Shown piece by piece: positions 36,901 to 51,900 of a stretch of 64,000 nucleotides of DNA. Source of the DNA: Lagopus muta (taxonomy: Eukaryota; Chordata; Aves; Galliformes; Phasianidae); contig NC_064436.1 of the NCBI RefSeq assembly GCF_023343835.1, forward strand, positions 56,829,883 to 56,893,882, written 5' to 3'. The position numbers were made by a program, and so were the translations under genes. Under the pieces are notes generated by a model. The model did not search any database and was not told the DNA's origin. It worked only from the letters and a program-made list of their open reading frames with translations. How positions within the stretch are numbered: the stretch's first letter is position 1; each line of letters starts with the position of its first letter.

Positions 36901-39900
36901 AGGCTTGATCTTTTTATTTTTTTTATTTTATATATATATATATTTTATTTTATTTTTCTTCCAGAGCTTCTGCTGGGAAACAGGTAGTTGTCATTAGAAG
37001 TCAGAGAATTGCAGTTAAACCCCTTACATGACTGAAACCTTATTTACAAAGCACCACACTGTAGTAAAACTGTTTCGGTAACTTATTTTGGGGAATTAAG
37101 AATTGGATGTGGATGGTTGACTGTTTTAATGAATAGTAAGAGGAAAACCCATGATGTATGACTTTCATGTATGAGTTCTTGAAAGTTCTAGAAGGGTTTT
37201 GCATGGAGTTCTTGTCAGCTCCTAGTAACAAATCAAAATGAAATTGCAGGTCAGGCGCGAAGGTTGAAATAGTGACGGATGTTATAAATTACTCACAGAA
37301 ATCATATTAATGTGACTTGTGCAATGTTTCAAGTGTCGGTGTTCTGCCCACTTCTGGAAGATGTTGTCCTAAATTATATTTTGTTGCAGTAATGAAATAA
37401 ATTATGGGAAAGTTTCCTATTAAAATGGAAAACTAGTTTGTATATTCCTACATATATGTACTTGAATCTGATTTTCATCTGTGCTTGAAAATTTGAAGCT
37501 TCCATAGGGTTCATTACCCTCACTTTTGATATCTTTGAAATGAGTTGTTTGAGTTGAACGCTCACTTCTCATTATTACATGTTCTCTTTTATAAGACAGG
37601 GTTTTCAGTTTTTCTGTTGAAAGTAATGGGACCAACAAAGAAATACCTGTCCAAATGATTTAATTTGACTTCGGTATGATCTTCACTGATTTTTGTGGGC
37701 TTTCCTTTATTCTAGCTGTCCAAGACCAACTTCTCCAACAACAATGATTTTCGGGCTCTTCTGCAATCTCTGTATGCCACATTCAAGGAATTTAAGATGC
37801 ACGAGCAGATTGAAAATGAGTGCATCATTGGTTTGCTTCAGCAACGCAGCCGGACGGTGTACAATGTGCACTCAGACAACAAGCTCTCCGAGATGCTCAG
37901 CCTTTTTGAGAAAGGGCTAAAGAACGTAAAGGTAAATAGACCAACAAGAACTTGTCCTAAGGCAGTGTGCTACGACTATGTTCATTTGCCTCAACTTCAT
38001 AATTTTCTCTACAAATAAATTAAAAGTAACGAAGCATCTGTGATAAAGTAGTGAAGACTTTCCAGTCACAAACCCAGATTCTTTTGCCATTCACTGCAGT
38101 TATTAAAATTCTATTAAAAACTCTCTTTAGGATTCTAGAGAAGTCTACACTCTGCATAATTGGAGATATCTTAGAGTCCAAACGCTGACTGCACTGTGGC
38201 AGCTCAGGGCTGTGTGCTGGGGAGCGTATTCCAGTACCCAGCCACCCTCTGGTGCCAGACCTTTTCCTAACAGCCAGCCTGAGCCTCCCTTGTTGCAGCT
38301 CCATGCCATGCTGAAGAGGAGTTCAACTTAATTCTGCTGTGTTGTTTCTCTGGGGCAGATAGCACAACTGTCACTTCTTCAGTTCTAGGCATTACAGTGT
38401 ATTAATAGTTTGCTATTTCACTTTGCATTTCTAGTGCACACGTTGAGGTTTTCAGTAAGAGAAATAGGAAGGTTAATCAATCAGCTATTTCTGATGTTTA
38501 AAGCAATGTTTGAGCTGAGAATCCTACAAATATCTTTTTCCCTGTGAATATCAAACCTTGAATTTTTGTTTGTTAATTAATTGTAAAATGAAGGAACATG
38601 AAGGAAAGGGGAAAACTAACACTTATATACTTTCGGACAGGATGCTAATGTTATTCTGTTGCGTATATTGATTTACTTGTATAAATATTTTTTAATAACT
38701 TTTAGATAAATGTTTTTTTTTTTGAGTGTGATTAGATTAACTGTTGGCACAAGATTTTTGTGTAGTAATGTGTCTTTGTAGAAGCTTGAAAAGAAGATCT
38801 TACAACATTTGCTGTAAGAACTGTGAGGAACTGCATGTTGCAATTACTGGACAGACCATATAACAAATCTGTTACTGGCACAAAGAGCAAGCTAGTAATT
38901 TGATAGATGACGTTGGTCAATGTTTAACATTTAAGTCACGTCCTTATTTTGAAGATCTTTCAATTTCAAAAGTAAATATGTACTAATATATTAAAAAAAT
39001 ATATATAAACACATGACTATGAATTCTTACTGTAATTTTGATTCTAGAACTGTGGAATAACTTAAGTGAAATCTGTCTGTTCCACGTTGCCATTATACTA
39101 CGTGTATGCTTAGGCAAAACATGCAAATGCTTGGATTAGCCTGTAACTGCTTTGAACTTTGGGTTAGGGTGTAGATTGGCAGGCTTCAGTCTTCGCTTCG
39201 AAGTAAAAATGTGTTTAGACAAGCTAATTCATATCTGATAACAAAATAAACTGCCATCGAGTGGGAGTGGAATGCTTTGTTCTGCATGGCAACAGGTCAG
39301 TGCAGACTGTCAGATTGTTATCAAACTTTGTAAGTTGATGTGCTTTTACTAAGAAATACAGCAAACTGCGTTACATAGGCTTTACCTCGAGATGTTTGTT
39401 TAGTGAACCTGTGAATGGACAAGATAGTAGTTAAATCTTTGCATTTGTTACAGAATGAATACGAACAGCTAAACTATGCGAAACAACTGAAGGAGAGATT
39501 GGAAGCCTTTACGAGGGATTTCCTTCCTCATATGAAGGAGGAAGAGGAGGTAGGTTGCTCTCCTCAGATACTCTGCCGAACTCCTTGGTGTTTGTAACGA
39601 TTGAGCAGAGACACAAAAGGCTTGGATTTTTTTTTTCCACAGTTCTGTTTTTGTTACTGTGTTAATTTGCATTCAGGACTGTGGTGTCATTGTTCAGTTC
39701 TGACTGGTATGTGACACATTCTAGAACAGTGAATATATTGAAAAATTACAGTGAAGTTCTGGTTCTTTTGAAAATTGTCCACTGGGGCATGGATTTGTTT
39801 ATTGCAGATACAGCCTTTGAATGGTTACTTATCTCAGACGTTTCCATAACCTTTTGACTGGTGATGATGCATTAAAATAATGCTAAAAAGTTGAAATGAT

Positions 39901-42900
39901 TAATGTTATGTGTAATTGCAGTGATAATCAAGGTTTGTGTTATATACATCTACACACAGATGTTTTTGTCACAAATAACCCTTCTAACAAGGGTTTACTA
40001 TTATATAAAGGATATAGAATATCACAGTAGACTTCAAATAAGGAATAAACAGTATGAAACCTGATGTTGTGCTTAACTTCTCTTTCTTGAAGTTGTTGTC
40101 ATATAGGCTGTCTGACAGCACAAAAATTAATTTATAAAATAGAAGATGTAACATAAAGGGGCCTGACAATCTTAAAATTATGGTTACAGTAAGTAAAAGA
40201 AATGCAGTACGTTATTCTAAACATTAGTAATGTTGTTGTGACTTGCTCAATCTGCACATCTGTTTTTTTTAAAAGTTCTTCCTCTTTTTATAAAGAAATA
40301 TTTGAAAATCCAATGTTCTTTAAAATTAAGGTACTTTTTTAAAAATTATTATTTTTTTTTTTTTTTACAACTTGTGAATCTAAAATAGTACCAGTTTGAA
40401 AGTCAGGAAGGGCAATTGTCCTATGGCTTAGCAAAACTTGAAAGAAAAGGTTCTATTAGCCAGTACTTCATGAGTCAAACTGACACTCCCAGACAGCCTC
40501 TGACCTATATTTGAAACATAAAGACTAGTAGTGCCAGTCTGATGATTTATGGGCATCCAAAAACTGAGAAGCATCTTCGGAGAGAATAAATCTTCCAAAG
40601 TCTGTCCAAGAGAAATCTTCCCTCATGTTTGTTTGCCCTGCCACTTTGCCTTCCGTGTGAGTACATTGATAAGTTATTTAGTTTAAGCAGTGTGTGTCCC
40701 TTCCCTTTCCTTCTGGTGAAAACAAGTAACAGCATGCTTGGAACTATTCAGCGACCCACTGGCAAACACAGGGTTAGAATGTAGAAGTTATGTGATCTTG
40801 TCCTTAAGTTTATTCATGTATGCCATATTTACTTGGTGAGAATTGGAAAGAGGAGTTTTTGTCTCGCTGGATCTGTGTAGCGTTATTGATTTGTCTTTGT
40901 CGGTGTTGGACTGGTTTCTTTTTTGCCTCAGGTTTTTCAGCCAATGTTGATGGAATACTTTACTTACGAAGAACTGAAAGATATTAAAAAGAAAGTAATT
41001 GCACAACACTGCTCACAGAAGGAAGCTGCAGAATTCAGAGGTCTTAGTAAGTGGAATCAAGCTGAAGAGCTTCAGAAGGTCTTTAAATATTCTGTGGATG
41101 AGAAGACAGATCAAGGTGAGGCATTTAAAGTGAAAACAGTTTTTCAAATGCAATTTTGTTTAAAAAGCCACATCATAGTATGTAACTTTAGTTATCTCAA
41201 GTGTGTACAGTAGTTTTTATAAAACATAAATTCCTTCAAAACAGTTCAGAAACTGGAAGGCTTCTATTTGATAGAGGCTTTTGGCAACTTGTAACTAATA
41301 CTGTTTATCTTCTCACAAGCTTCTCTCTCTTCCCTCACTCCCATTATAATATTTTGTATGATAAGCAAATGATGATGGTAGAAATGATGCATGAATTTTA
41401 ATTCCTTCTATCAAAAGTATATTTTCTATTTGCAGGCCCTGCCTTTAGTTGTTGTCTTTCAGGCCTGCCCTGTAAGCTCTTCTTTTGATAGTTTAACAAC
41501 ACAGAGTAGTTAGTCAACCAGCAAAATATAAACTAAAAAGCAGTCTGCCTTCCCCTGCTGCACTAGCTAATTTCCCTGGGTCTCTTGGGAATCTGAAAGG
41601 AAGATGTGTTTGTTGAGTGATGCAAGGGAATGAATCCATACAGTCCCAGTGCATGAGATGAAATGCGCCTTCTGAAAGTGGATGTTTTGTTTGCATTTGT
41701 GTAACTCTGCTCTCCCTGTTGGAAAATCCCTGTTAGTCTGAATGGATAACTACTGAAGTGCACTTCAGGCTCCTATACGACTAGAAGCAGGCTCAGTCTT
41801 TACAGTTCTCACGCCTAACTAAAGAAGAAGAGTTAATGTAGCAAAAGGGAATTAATGTGTCAAAAATGCAGTGTTGGAGTGAAACTGGCAAGTAGCTTCC
41901 TCTTAGATAAGGGGTGGTGCTCTCATCAGGAAAATGTGGAAACACTATTATTTCTGATGAGACTTGACTTCTCTGAGCTACTTAACTGGTCAGAAGAGAT
42001 TGCTGTTCATGGTGTGAAATACTGTTGTACCTGAGCAAATGAATATGACAGAAGTAGCTTTATGGCTTTACTTGTTATTTTGTCTGGCCAGAATTGTGGT
42101 TTTGGGACAGTGCTAATTCTGCAACAACTGTGTTCTGGACTTCAGGGATAGGGAAAAATATCTTTCAATTTTTAAAAATGGAAGAAATTTCACAGCTGTA
42201 GCCTTGCACAGTTCTAACAGAATTTTAATGTGAAATTCCCTGTAGTCAGTGTGCAGTGGCTGGACAGGTGCCCCAATAAACACCTTGATTCATCAAGTGA
42301 AACTATAATTCCATCTTTGTTTTTGAAATAGCAGCAGGTTATCACAGGGTAAATTATTTTACATTAGTCACCTTTGAAGCATTCCTGCAAAGGAGGAAAA
42401 ACCTGATCCTTGTCTCACACTCAAGCTCTAACTTTAAATCCTTACTGATTCCTGAAACTCGCTGTTTTTAAGGAGTGCTGAAAACCTCTTTAGAAATATT
42501 TTTTTTCTCAAGTAAAGTAAATGTACCCTACACAAATCATAAAAATCCTCTACAGTAGCAAAACACAAACAAACAACCTTATACGTGTCCACTGAATATC
42601 TTGTTTTATAAGGCTACTCCAAAAGTAATGCCTCCTATTTTATTATGTTGGCTCATGATGTCATAGGCAGATTGTGTTGTGGAGCAGAGACAGAATCTTC
42701 CTGCTGACATGTGAATTCCCTGTTGAAGAAAAAGGTCAGGACACAGCCCTTAACAGCTGATTGTACAGTCTTTTGGGATAGCAAAGGAATGATCCTTCTG
42801 GATTTCCTGGAACCCAGACAAGCCAGCAGCTTTGACTGTTACATTGTGACACTGACTAAACTGAAGACCTGAACTTCTGGAGTTGTACCAGGGAAGAGTC

Positions 42901-45900
42901 ACAGACTTATAGGGGCTGGAAGGGACCTCCAGAGATTGAGTCCAGGCCCCCTCCCTACTGCAGGCTGCAGAGAAGGAGAAGCCTTGCTGTGCAGCCTGTT
43001 CCAATGCTCTGTCACACTTACTGCGAAGGAATTCCTTTGCATATTGGTGCAGAACTTCCTGTGCTCAAGGTTCTGGCCATTTCCCTTTCTTCTGTCTCCA
43101 CCAAAGAATACAGTCTTTCTCTTGTAGTGCAGACCAGTCTGAAGACCATAAGCACATTGCCAATGTTGGCTGGGCTGTCCTCCCATACACACCCAGTAGT
43201 CTGGATTTGGTGCCTTGTGATTTCCGTTTGCTTGTGCTGGTGAAAGAAGGATGGTGTGGGCAACGTTTTCTTTGCAGTGACACCATCTTTGCAGCTGGGT
43301 CACCTCTGCTGGTACAGATATTTTTGAATGTAGCATGTGGGTTGTTCTTCATAGGTGTTGAAAATGCGGAGCTCATGGTGGTCACTATGTTGAAAAACAG
43401 TGCTTTGTATCTGAGTATTTGCTCTGTCAAGCAGTGTCACTGGGCTCTTTGTAGCTTCCATGGAAATAAATAGGAGGCATTAATTTTGGAGTGACTTATG
43501 TGCAACGCTTGCAGCTCTCTAGCATGGTGTAAATAAGAGAGCTGTTAGAGATGACTCCTACTGTTGTCTATTGAAGTATGGAATACAGTGGCCAATGTTT
43601 AGTCACTAACCTAATTCTTAGTCTTTCCTTCTGGCCCAAATGACTTGTCACCATTCAGAAGATGAAAATTTTTTGCCTAAACTTGCAGTAAAAGCTAGAA
43701 ATAAAAATGAGACAGCTGCTAAGAGCTGTGTGTGGACTTCTTGCTGTGTCCCAGTCAAGAGGCTGAGAGCTTTCAGTGAGCATTTACTGGAAATCTGACA
43801 AAGCAGGTGTGTGTGTATATATATCTCACATGTGGAATGAGGAGCAGTTTATTTTTGTCCAGGACTTTTTTTTGAAGCCTTGTGGGGTCAGAGTCGGGGG
43901 GGAAAAAAGCTAACCAGGTGGGAAATCAACATAGAGAAAACCTAAAGTTTTGTATTAAGATAATGTAGCAGTAGAAGCTTTTAAAGGCAAAGCAATGTGT
44001 GTGTTTTCATATATTTTGTCACACAGTTGTTTAAAAAATTTTAAATGCATTTTGAGTAGATAAATGAAACGGTAAAATAGAAGTTACACCATTAGTATTT
44101 AAAGCTACAAGGATGTGCTTCACAGAACACAACCTTTCTGTGTTTCAGAAGCTGAAGTGACTGGGCACACAACAAATATTACTAATCTTCCTCCTGAAGT
44201 GATGGTGACCATTTTCAGTTACCTTAACCCCCAGGAGCTATGTCAGTGTAGCCAAGTAAGCACTGAATGGTCACAGCTGGCTAAAACTGGATCTCTTTGG
44301 AAACATCTTTATCCTGTTCGCTGGGCCAGAGGTAAGTTAAATTCAGTCCTTCCAAGGAAACGTCGTCAGTAACTGGAGTTGAGTCTGTAGAAGACAATGA
44401 AGTGTTTTATTATGGGCTGTCATGCCATAGGCAGCAGTCCTGAGAGCTGAGCGTGCTGTAAGGCTGTAGCCTCCTGGCCAGGGGCTGCTTTGGAACTTGG
44501 TAAAATGTTAAAATAAGTAATTTTTTTAAGTCTGCAAGATGGAGGTATTAAGAAACTAAATGTTGGTTATTACTTATGAGTAGCTCTTGCATATAAGAGC
44601 TTGTTAGTTTTACTGAGGTTTGTTGTCTTGCATCACTGTTAATGACTATGTTCAGTAGTACCACATCTTAATTATAGCGTAGGGGGGTTGAATTGTAAAT
44701 GCTTCTGCTGCAACTATTCCAGTAACTTTAATTTCATTATGTTATTAGGTAGAAATAGGATGTTTTTGTGTCCTGACTAATCTGTTTTCCTTTGAGAAGT
44801 TTGTTCTGTGCTCCGCACATAGCTGCAGAGTTGAAGTTCAAAGCAGCAGAACTGCAGCACTTGGTCATAACCTGTTCTTAGTTTTTATATTCGGACTTCA
44901 GAGAAACCGCGTGGGTCAGTTCTGTCATTTCTTTAAGTATCTTGAGTTGTACTGCGGTAAGGACTGCAAGGTGCTGTATTGCAACTTCTGTTTTTTTATA
45001 CATGCCATACTGAGAAATACAACTTTCAGTGAAAATGCCTGTTCAGACAGACAAAATCTTCCTATTCTCTTAAGGCCGGGTACAAATCAGAGTATATCTA
45101 TAGCTTAAAATCCTTGTATTTTGTCCAGATCTCTGTGAATATTAAACAGTCACTGAAGTATCTCGTTGCAAGCCTCACAACTGATGCCATGTGTATGTGG
45201 TTGAGTGATTTTTGTTTTTAATAAGCTGTGTTTGGTGAATCTTTATTAACTTCCTCCATTAAAATTTTAAAATATGTAACTAAAATTCTGATCTAAAAGC
45301 TGGGAACTCTTCCTAGTTGTACCTTGGTGATTTCTAAAGTCTTTACAGGGCAGAGAGGAGTTAAGTGACCTTCTGGTCTCAATTATTTCTTTGGCTGTAT
45401 AAATTTAAGTTAAAATTATAGATTGGTCCCAGAGCTGCAATGGACTTGACTGTCTGCAGAGGGGTTTTGAAGTTCAAATTCTTTGAATTTTTTGTCTAAA
45501 ACCTAGTTGACTTGATGTATAGATGTTACACGAAAGAGGTAATTGGCAGCTGCCTAAGTTGGCATGTTCCTAAACCTGTTTTTGGCATAACAGGAAGCCA
45601 TTCCCATGACGTACTGTCTATACTAATGCAGTTGTTTGTGGAGAAATGCCCTAAACTGGATGGAAGCTTCTCAAAAAAAAAAAAAAAGGCAAAAAGCTAA
45701 ACCTAAAAATGTCTAACAACCCAAAACAAAACAGCCCCATGCTGAAAACAGCATAAAATTACAGGGTTAGTTGAGAAATATTGATGAAACCTTTTCCTTT
45801 ATAAGTGGCTGACAAATGATTTGTATGTTACAGTCACTATCTATGTTGATAAAGGCAGAAGGTTTCTTACTCTCAGTAGCATTCACCAGGGGTTGTTTTT

Positions 45901-48900
45901 CTTTGGATCTAGTAGGATTTCCTACTAGTAAGAATAGTGGGATATCCTGAGCCCAACACTACAGCATCCCCAAACTGAAAGTATGTTGCCTCTGAGTGGT
46001 GACCTATGAGGAGAGGAAGGTTCCCTGGCAACTGAAATAGTGGAGCTGATGTTGGCATTCATCCAGACATTGTAGAAAACGATTGTCTGTTGCTGTCCTA
46101 CGTAAATTATAATTGAATGTTATATTGCTGTTGTAAGTAGGCTACTTGTGGAGTTCTGCGATCATGGATTTGTTGCTTTTTATTGAACAAAAAAAAAATA
46201 CAGAGTGATTGATGATACGGTTGTGTGTTTACTGCTGTCTTCTCCTCTTCAGTTTGTTCTATCTTTTTTTGTTTAAATGGGTGAGCAGGTGATTGGTACA
46301 GTGGTCCTGCAGCAGATCTTGAGACAGAACCTGATGAGGAGTGGGTAAAAAATAGAAAAGACGAAAGTCGTGCTTTCCAGGAATGGGATGAAGATGCTGA
46401 CATAGATGAGTCTGGTAGGTAAACTCAGATTTTGGTGAAATTGTTTTTCTTAGAGATTATGTAGCTATAGTGAGTTTATGAATTGGCTTCATTTGTCTAA
46501 AATCTTTTGTTTCTACTGGATTTTCATATATGATTCCCATACTGTAAGATAATGACAGATGCGGAAACACATTCTGTCTAGGTAAATGCTTTCTAAGCAG
46601 AGCAGACTTAGGCAGTGAGAATGAACTTCAGAAGTTTTGTCTAGCAGCTAGTTGGTGTTGCTGAAGGGAGTGCCTTCTCCCTATTTTCATCTCATCCTGA
46701 CTCTCAGTTGAGTCAAGAAGCCAGGGGAGATTTTCACCACCACCACCAACAGAAAAAAAGCAGCTGATTTTGACATACTGAATCACTTCATCTAGGAGAG
46801 AGCAAGCGTGAGTAGGTGAAAGAAGAGTTATGGGGACATGTCAGGAGATAAAAGGAGGAAAAAGATGCTTTGTCTCTAGGAAGCATGGATGAATTGTGTT
46901 GCATCCTAATGTATTCTACATTTAAAGTAAAATTTGTATGAAGCTGTTGTATCACAGCATGTGAAGTGGCCTGTGAGATAGTATTTCACTGTATACAGCA
47001 AGTCAGTGGAAGTTGCAGTTCCAGGCTACTATTTTTACTTGCTGTTGGAGTCAAACTCTTCAGCACTGTCAGAAAGACAAACAGATTTTCAAGATGGGAC
47101 TTAAGAATGGAGCTAAAATTCAGCAGGAGTTTTGATGCAGGGTGCTTTCTGAAACTTAAGTGTTGTTAGGGGTTCTTTGGTTTCCCAATAACCTGTGTGA
47201 TGTAAGCTGACATCATGGATTCCAGTTAGCCAGATGCATTTTAAGTCTTTCTCTTTGGTTTTATTTTGCAGAAGAAGCAGCAGAAGATTCACTTGCCATT
47301 AATGTAGCACAGATGGAAAAGCGTTTACTTCATGGCTTAATTCATAATGTTCTCCCACATGTAGGCTCCTCAGTGAAGACATTAGTACTGGCCTACAGCT
47401 CTGCAGCGTCTAGCAAAATGGTGTGTAATTTGAAGCTAGCACTTAATAATTGTGGCTTTGCAGCCTATAATTAGTAACTGATTTGTCTGAGTTTAAAGTG
47501 TACTGGTTGTGAAAACAAGTTTCAATTCAAAAGAATTTAACTGCATGTGTTGACTCTGGCACTGTAGTCTTCTTGGCTAATGATTGCTGATTATTCTTCC
47601 TTTTTCAGGTTAGACAGATCTTGGAGCTTTGCCCCAATTTGGAATATTTGGATCTCACTCAAACTGATATTTCAGACTCAGCATTTGAAAGGTTAGTTAA
47701 TTTTTGTTTCCTGAAAACCAGTGAGTAAAAATGAAGGGGTGGGGAGGAAGCATTCAAGTATCTATTACTCTGTTTCAAGTATGAGTGAGAAATAGAGATT
47801 GCTCTGTGTTCACACATAATGAAGGAGTAAAGCAGATTAACAATGAATGAAACAGTAAGTAAAGCCTGACTTGGTAATGGCCATTTTTGAATCCTTGTCA
47901 TAGCCATTTTTAAAACCCATTGAAGTATAGCTATTATAGCAATTTAATTTAATGCTAATTCTAATAACTTGAAATTATTCATAGATACATTTTTAGGAGT
48001 TATTGCACTTGTTGTTCCAACATATCAGTTAATGTTTAGAGCACTGCTTTTTAAGATGCAGATCAAATGATGGGTAAAGTTGTCAGGACCAGGTGCACTA
48101 CTGTGGATTCCTTAGTTTTACAGAAGCCTGCAGAAAATACATTTAGCATCACTGGAATGATGTATGTGTGCAGAACCTGCACAGAAGTGTCTTTGTATGA
48201 TGCTGGAACTCAGTGGTTGTTCCACTCTGCAACCTTCTCATCATACAGTGCTTTCAAGTTCTGTCTATTAACAGCACTTTAAAATGTTACCAGCATAGTT
48301 GCTCACATGAGTGCTCTGCAGCTTGTACTAGAAGTTTAAATTGAAATAAAGACCTTAATGGAATTTACATGGTTCAGAATTTGATCTTTGTGAGTCTTTG
48401 TCAGTCTCTAGTAAACATTAAATATTCTTTTCCTTCATTATATATCTGTATATCCAATCTTAAATCTGTAATTTGGAAATAGGTTTCATTTGCTGTAGAT
48501 GTTAACGCTCTCCATTAACTGTGGTAAAGGTAAATAGACTGTACACTTATAGTTAGTAATGCAACAGTACTACTATTGGTCAGATTTGTTTCAGTTGAAA
48601 CATATAAGGGGTAAAACACAGAAGGGGTGAATTAGCATTAATATGTGTGACCATAGCTAAGGCTAATCACTACAGAATAGCTCATACCATACACAAATGT
48701 TTCAGCAGACTAGATGCTCTCTCTGAAAGAAACAGGAAGTTCTTGAGAGAAAGATATAGGATCTAAGGCCACTGATACTTCAGCATGTGTAGGCATGCAA
48801 GCTTCAGAAACTCAAACAGTAATAAACCACAACTATTAAAATACTCAGAACTGAATATTACAGGTGTTTCACTTGCTTCAGTGAAATTTGCTAATTCATT

Positions 48901-51900
48901 AAGCTCACAATTTTCAGCTTTCTGATAAATATTTGATTTCTCCTGAGTTACCTGGCTTTAGGGATCAGCTTTATATACAGAAAAAAACTGTTTTTGAAAC
49001 TGCTGCATGTATTTGGTGCTTGCAGTTTCTTAAGAATTATTCAAGGTTTAGTAAATATGGACACTTTACATTTCAATATATGGAAAAGTATAGTGTTATG
49101 GATTGTGATTCATTTCATGTTTCTTTAGGCATAACTTCTAGGCATATTTACCTGCAGTGCCAAACCTAGCCTGTAATCTGAGGGAACTTTTAATGTTCTG
49201 TGAATTAACATCAGCATTTCCCTTATGAACTGTTCTTTTGTATGTGTTGCTGCAATGTCTTTTTCTGAACAAAAACAAGTAATTGCTCTTCATTTTATTT
49301 CAGTTGGTCTTCAGTTGGTTGTTGTCAAAGCCTTCGCCACTTTGATCTGTCTGGATGTGAAAAAATCACTGATGTGGCCATAGAGAGGTTTTCCAGAGCT
49401 TTGGGTATCATATCAACTCACCAGAACAGAGGCATTCTGAAAGGCTGCAGAAACAGAATCGCTAAGACTTCATGGAAGAACAGGGAGATTACTCTGCAGT
49501 CCAACAAGAAGTATAATTGCTTGCATGAAATCAACAATGAAAACCTCATTGAGGGAGCAGACAGTAAGCATCATTGGACTAAACCTGACAGCTCTGAAAA
49601 CTTCAGTTCTGCATATGTGTGGATGCTGAATGCGGATGATTTAGCTGATATTGAAGATGCTGCAGAGTGGAGACACAGAAATGTTGAAGGATTTTGTCTT
49701 GTGGAGCCAGCGTCCCACATTAATTGTTCTGCATCTTGCTGCAGTAGAGACATTTATGGTTTAAGGACTAGAGGGTGGCAGCAGCACTGTGCTTCTACTG
49801 ACTTCATTTACTGCGGTCACTCGTTTTGCTGTGCTGGAACAGCACTAAGAACTATTCGAGCACTTCCAGAGTCCTCTGCACTGTGTAAAAAGCCAACAAG
49901 GACTAAACAGTCAGAGGAAAAGGACTTGGCATACTCTGGCAGTGACAAACCAGATGAAGAGACTGCACGAGTTCTTCAGTTTCTCAGTCTGTCTGGGTGT
50001 TACCAGATCACAGATCGTGCTCTCAGGTGAAAAGACATTTCTGGGCTGTTCTGCTGCGGTGTGGTTTTTGTATTATCTGTATGGTTGGGTTGCTCTGGGT
50101 TGAGTCCACCTAGCTTCAGTTTAAGCATTTTTATTGAGAACATCTGTTAAATCCTAAGCACTCCTTGCATCTCAAAATATTGAGAATAGCAAACGTGAAA
50201 TTTTCTTCTAACTCTTCCTTTGAGTGAAAGGATGAAAAAAATTCTTTTAGCTCTTCTGAAATGAAGCATTTTGCTTAGTTTGCTTGCAGTAGATAAAAGC
50301 ATAACTTACTACTCATTTAGATTTGATTTGTAGTGATTTCTTATTAGGAAATTCAATGCTGGTTTATTTTTTTTCTTTTCCTCTTGTTATGCCTGCCAAA
50401 CTTGTGATTTCTCTTCAAGCTTTAAAACCAAACCAGAGTAGCATTGCATTTAACTTGTCTGGGTGATGACAGAATTTTGTGTGTACATCAGAACACGTAA
50501 GAAGTGGTTTTATGTAAAGCACAGAATTTAGTTGAAGTTAGCTTGAGTGTTGAGGCAGCTTCATGACAATTAATAGAATCACAGAATGGCTTGGGTTGAA
50601 AAGGACCACAGTGCTCATCTGGTTTCACATAGCTATGTGCAGGGTCACCAACCACCAGACCCAGCTGCCCAGAGCCACATCCAGCCTGGCCTTGAATGCC
50701 TCCAGGGATGGGGCATCCACAGCCTCCTTGGGCAACCTGTTCCAGTGCATCACCACCCTCTGTGTGAAAAACTTCCTCCTAATATCCAACCTAAACCTTC
50801 AAGTTTGAAGCACTCCCTCTTCTGTAATTGATGCTGTGTATTATGTCAGAAATGTGTAGTTACAGCTTCATAATGAAAATAAGACAAAAATGCTGCAGTC
50901 ACCTGCTCAGATGTGCTGTAGCTCCTGGGACTGATGAGAAGTGTTTGCAGTTCAGAGACTTCATACCTACTTGTACACTGTAGTCTGTGAACAAATACTG
51001 TAAAGGATTGCTGGCATTGAATTGCCTCTCCATAGACTTCTCCCCTCTTTGACAAAGAACTTAGAAGTACAGCTGTTCAGATGTCTCCTAGCAGTTATTT
51101 TGGGACAGTTAGCTGTGCTTTGTGTCTGAGCCTGTTGGTGTCCAGGTGTTGGAGCAGACTGGTACTGCTGCCTGTGGTTCATTTGGCAACGAATGGGTAA
51201 TGCTGCATGTAGCTGACGTGTTACTGGTGTTATTCCTCACTGAGTCCTCTAGAATCAAAGGAAGACTTGATTTTTGAGTCATAGGAGTGTTTAGCTGTGC
51301 CAGTTTCACATCAGTGCTTTTTAGATACAGGGGAATGTTAACAGCTGAGGGTATATTCTGCATTAAGTGCTTCCTGCAATTCCATAATACTTTGGGTCCT
51401 GGAAGAGAAAATAATGAGACTAATGTAAATATTTGGCAGTTCGTTTCATATAAACTGAACTTTATTCTGATAGCTGGTTTTGTTAGTTGTTCTTTTTCCC
51501 GTCTGCTGACAACGGAAAGTTTTGTATGCTCATGCTCTTAGGACATAAAACTGAAAAGGCCTTTGCTTGAACCTGAAACATGTTGATTGAAGCATGAGAG
51601 GCTTTGTCTGTTCTCTCCTTCCGATGGATGAGCTTGTGATTGAACTCAGTTAGCTGTCCTGTGAGTGCAGAGGAGCAGTCAGCCTAACACAGAGCGAGGG
51701 GTCAGATGCACCACAGCCTTGAGGCTGCTTTATCTGCAGTTGACCTCTTGCACTTGGAGGGAAAATAGGATTTGGTTTGAGTAGCATGTAGTGGTGTGTT
51801 GGCAGAGAGGCTCTGCTGGTAAAGATTTATCTGACCTCAGAAGACATGACTTTGAGTTTCGAACTGACTAATAAGAAACAACACTCAAACTGTTGGAAGT

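Larger units (their letters stand above)
24985..37715 (+). other. FBXL5: FBXL5 intron 1
   Basis: A 12.7-kb first intron. Its first 0.7 kb belongs to the CpG island. It contains a GTGTCC-type microsatellite, a plus-strand CR1 with ORF2 remnant (25.9-26.6 kb), a T/G homopolymer block at 29.06 kb, a CR1 3' tip at 35.5 kb and an AT-rich TATA/TTTTA tract at 36.9 kb. Longer open frames here, such as one of 150 codons at 31.9 kb, overlap other open frames and show no family motif. Confidence 0.7.

Noticed and set aside
42899-43430. Minus-strand open frames of 145 and 121 codons in FBXL5 intron 4
   Set aside because: They run antisense through the mariner transposase remnant and nested CR1. The real coding traces are on the plus strand.
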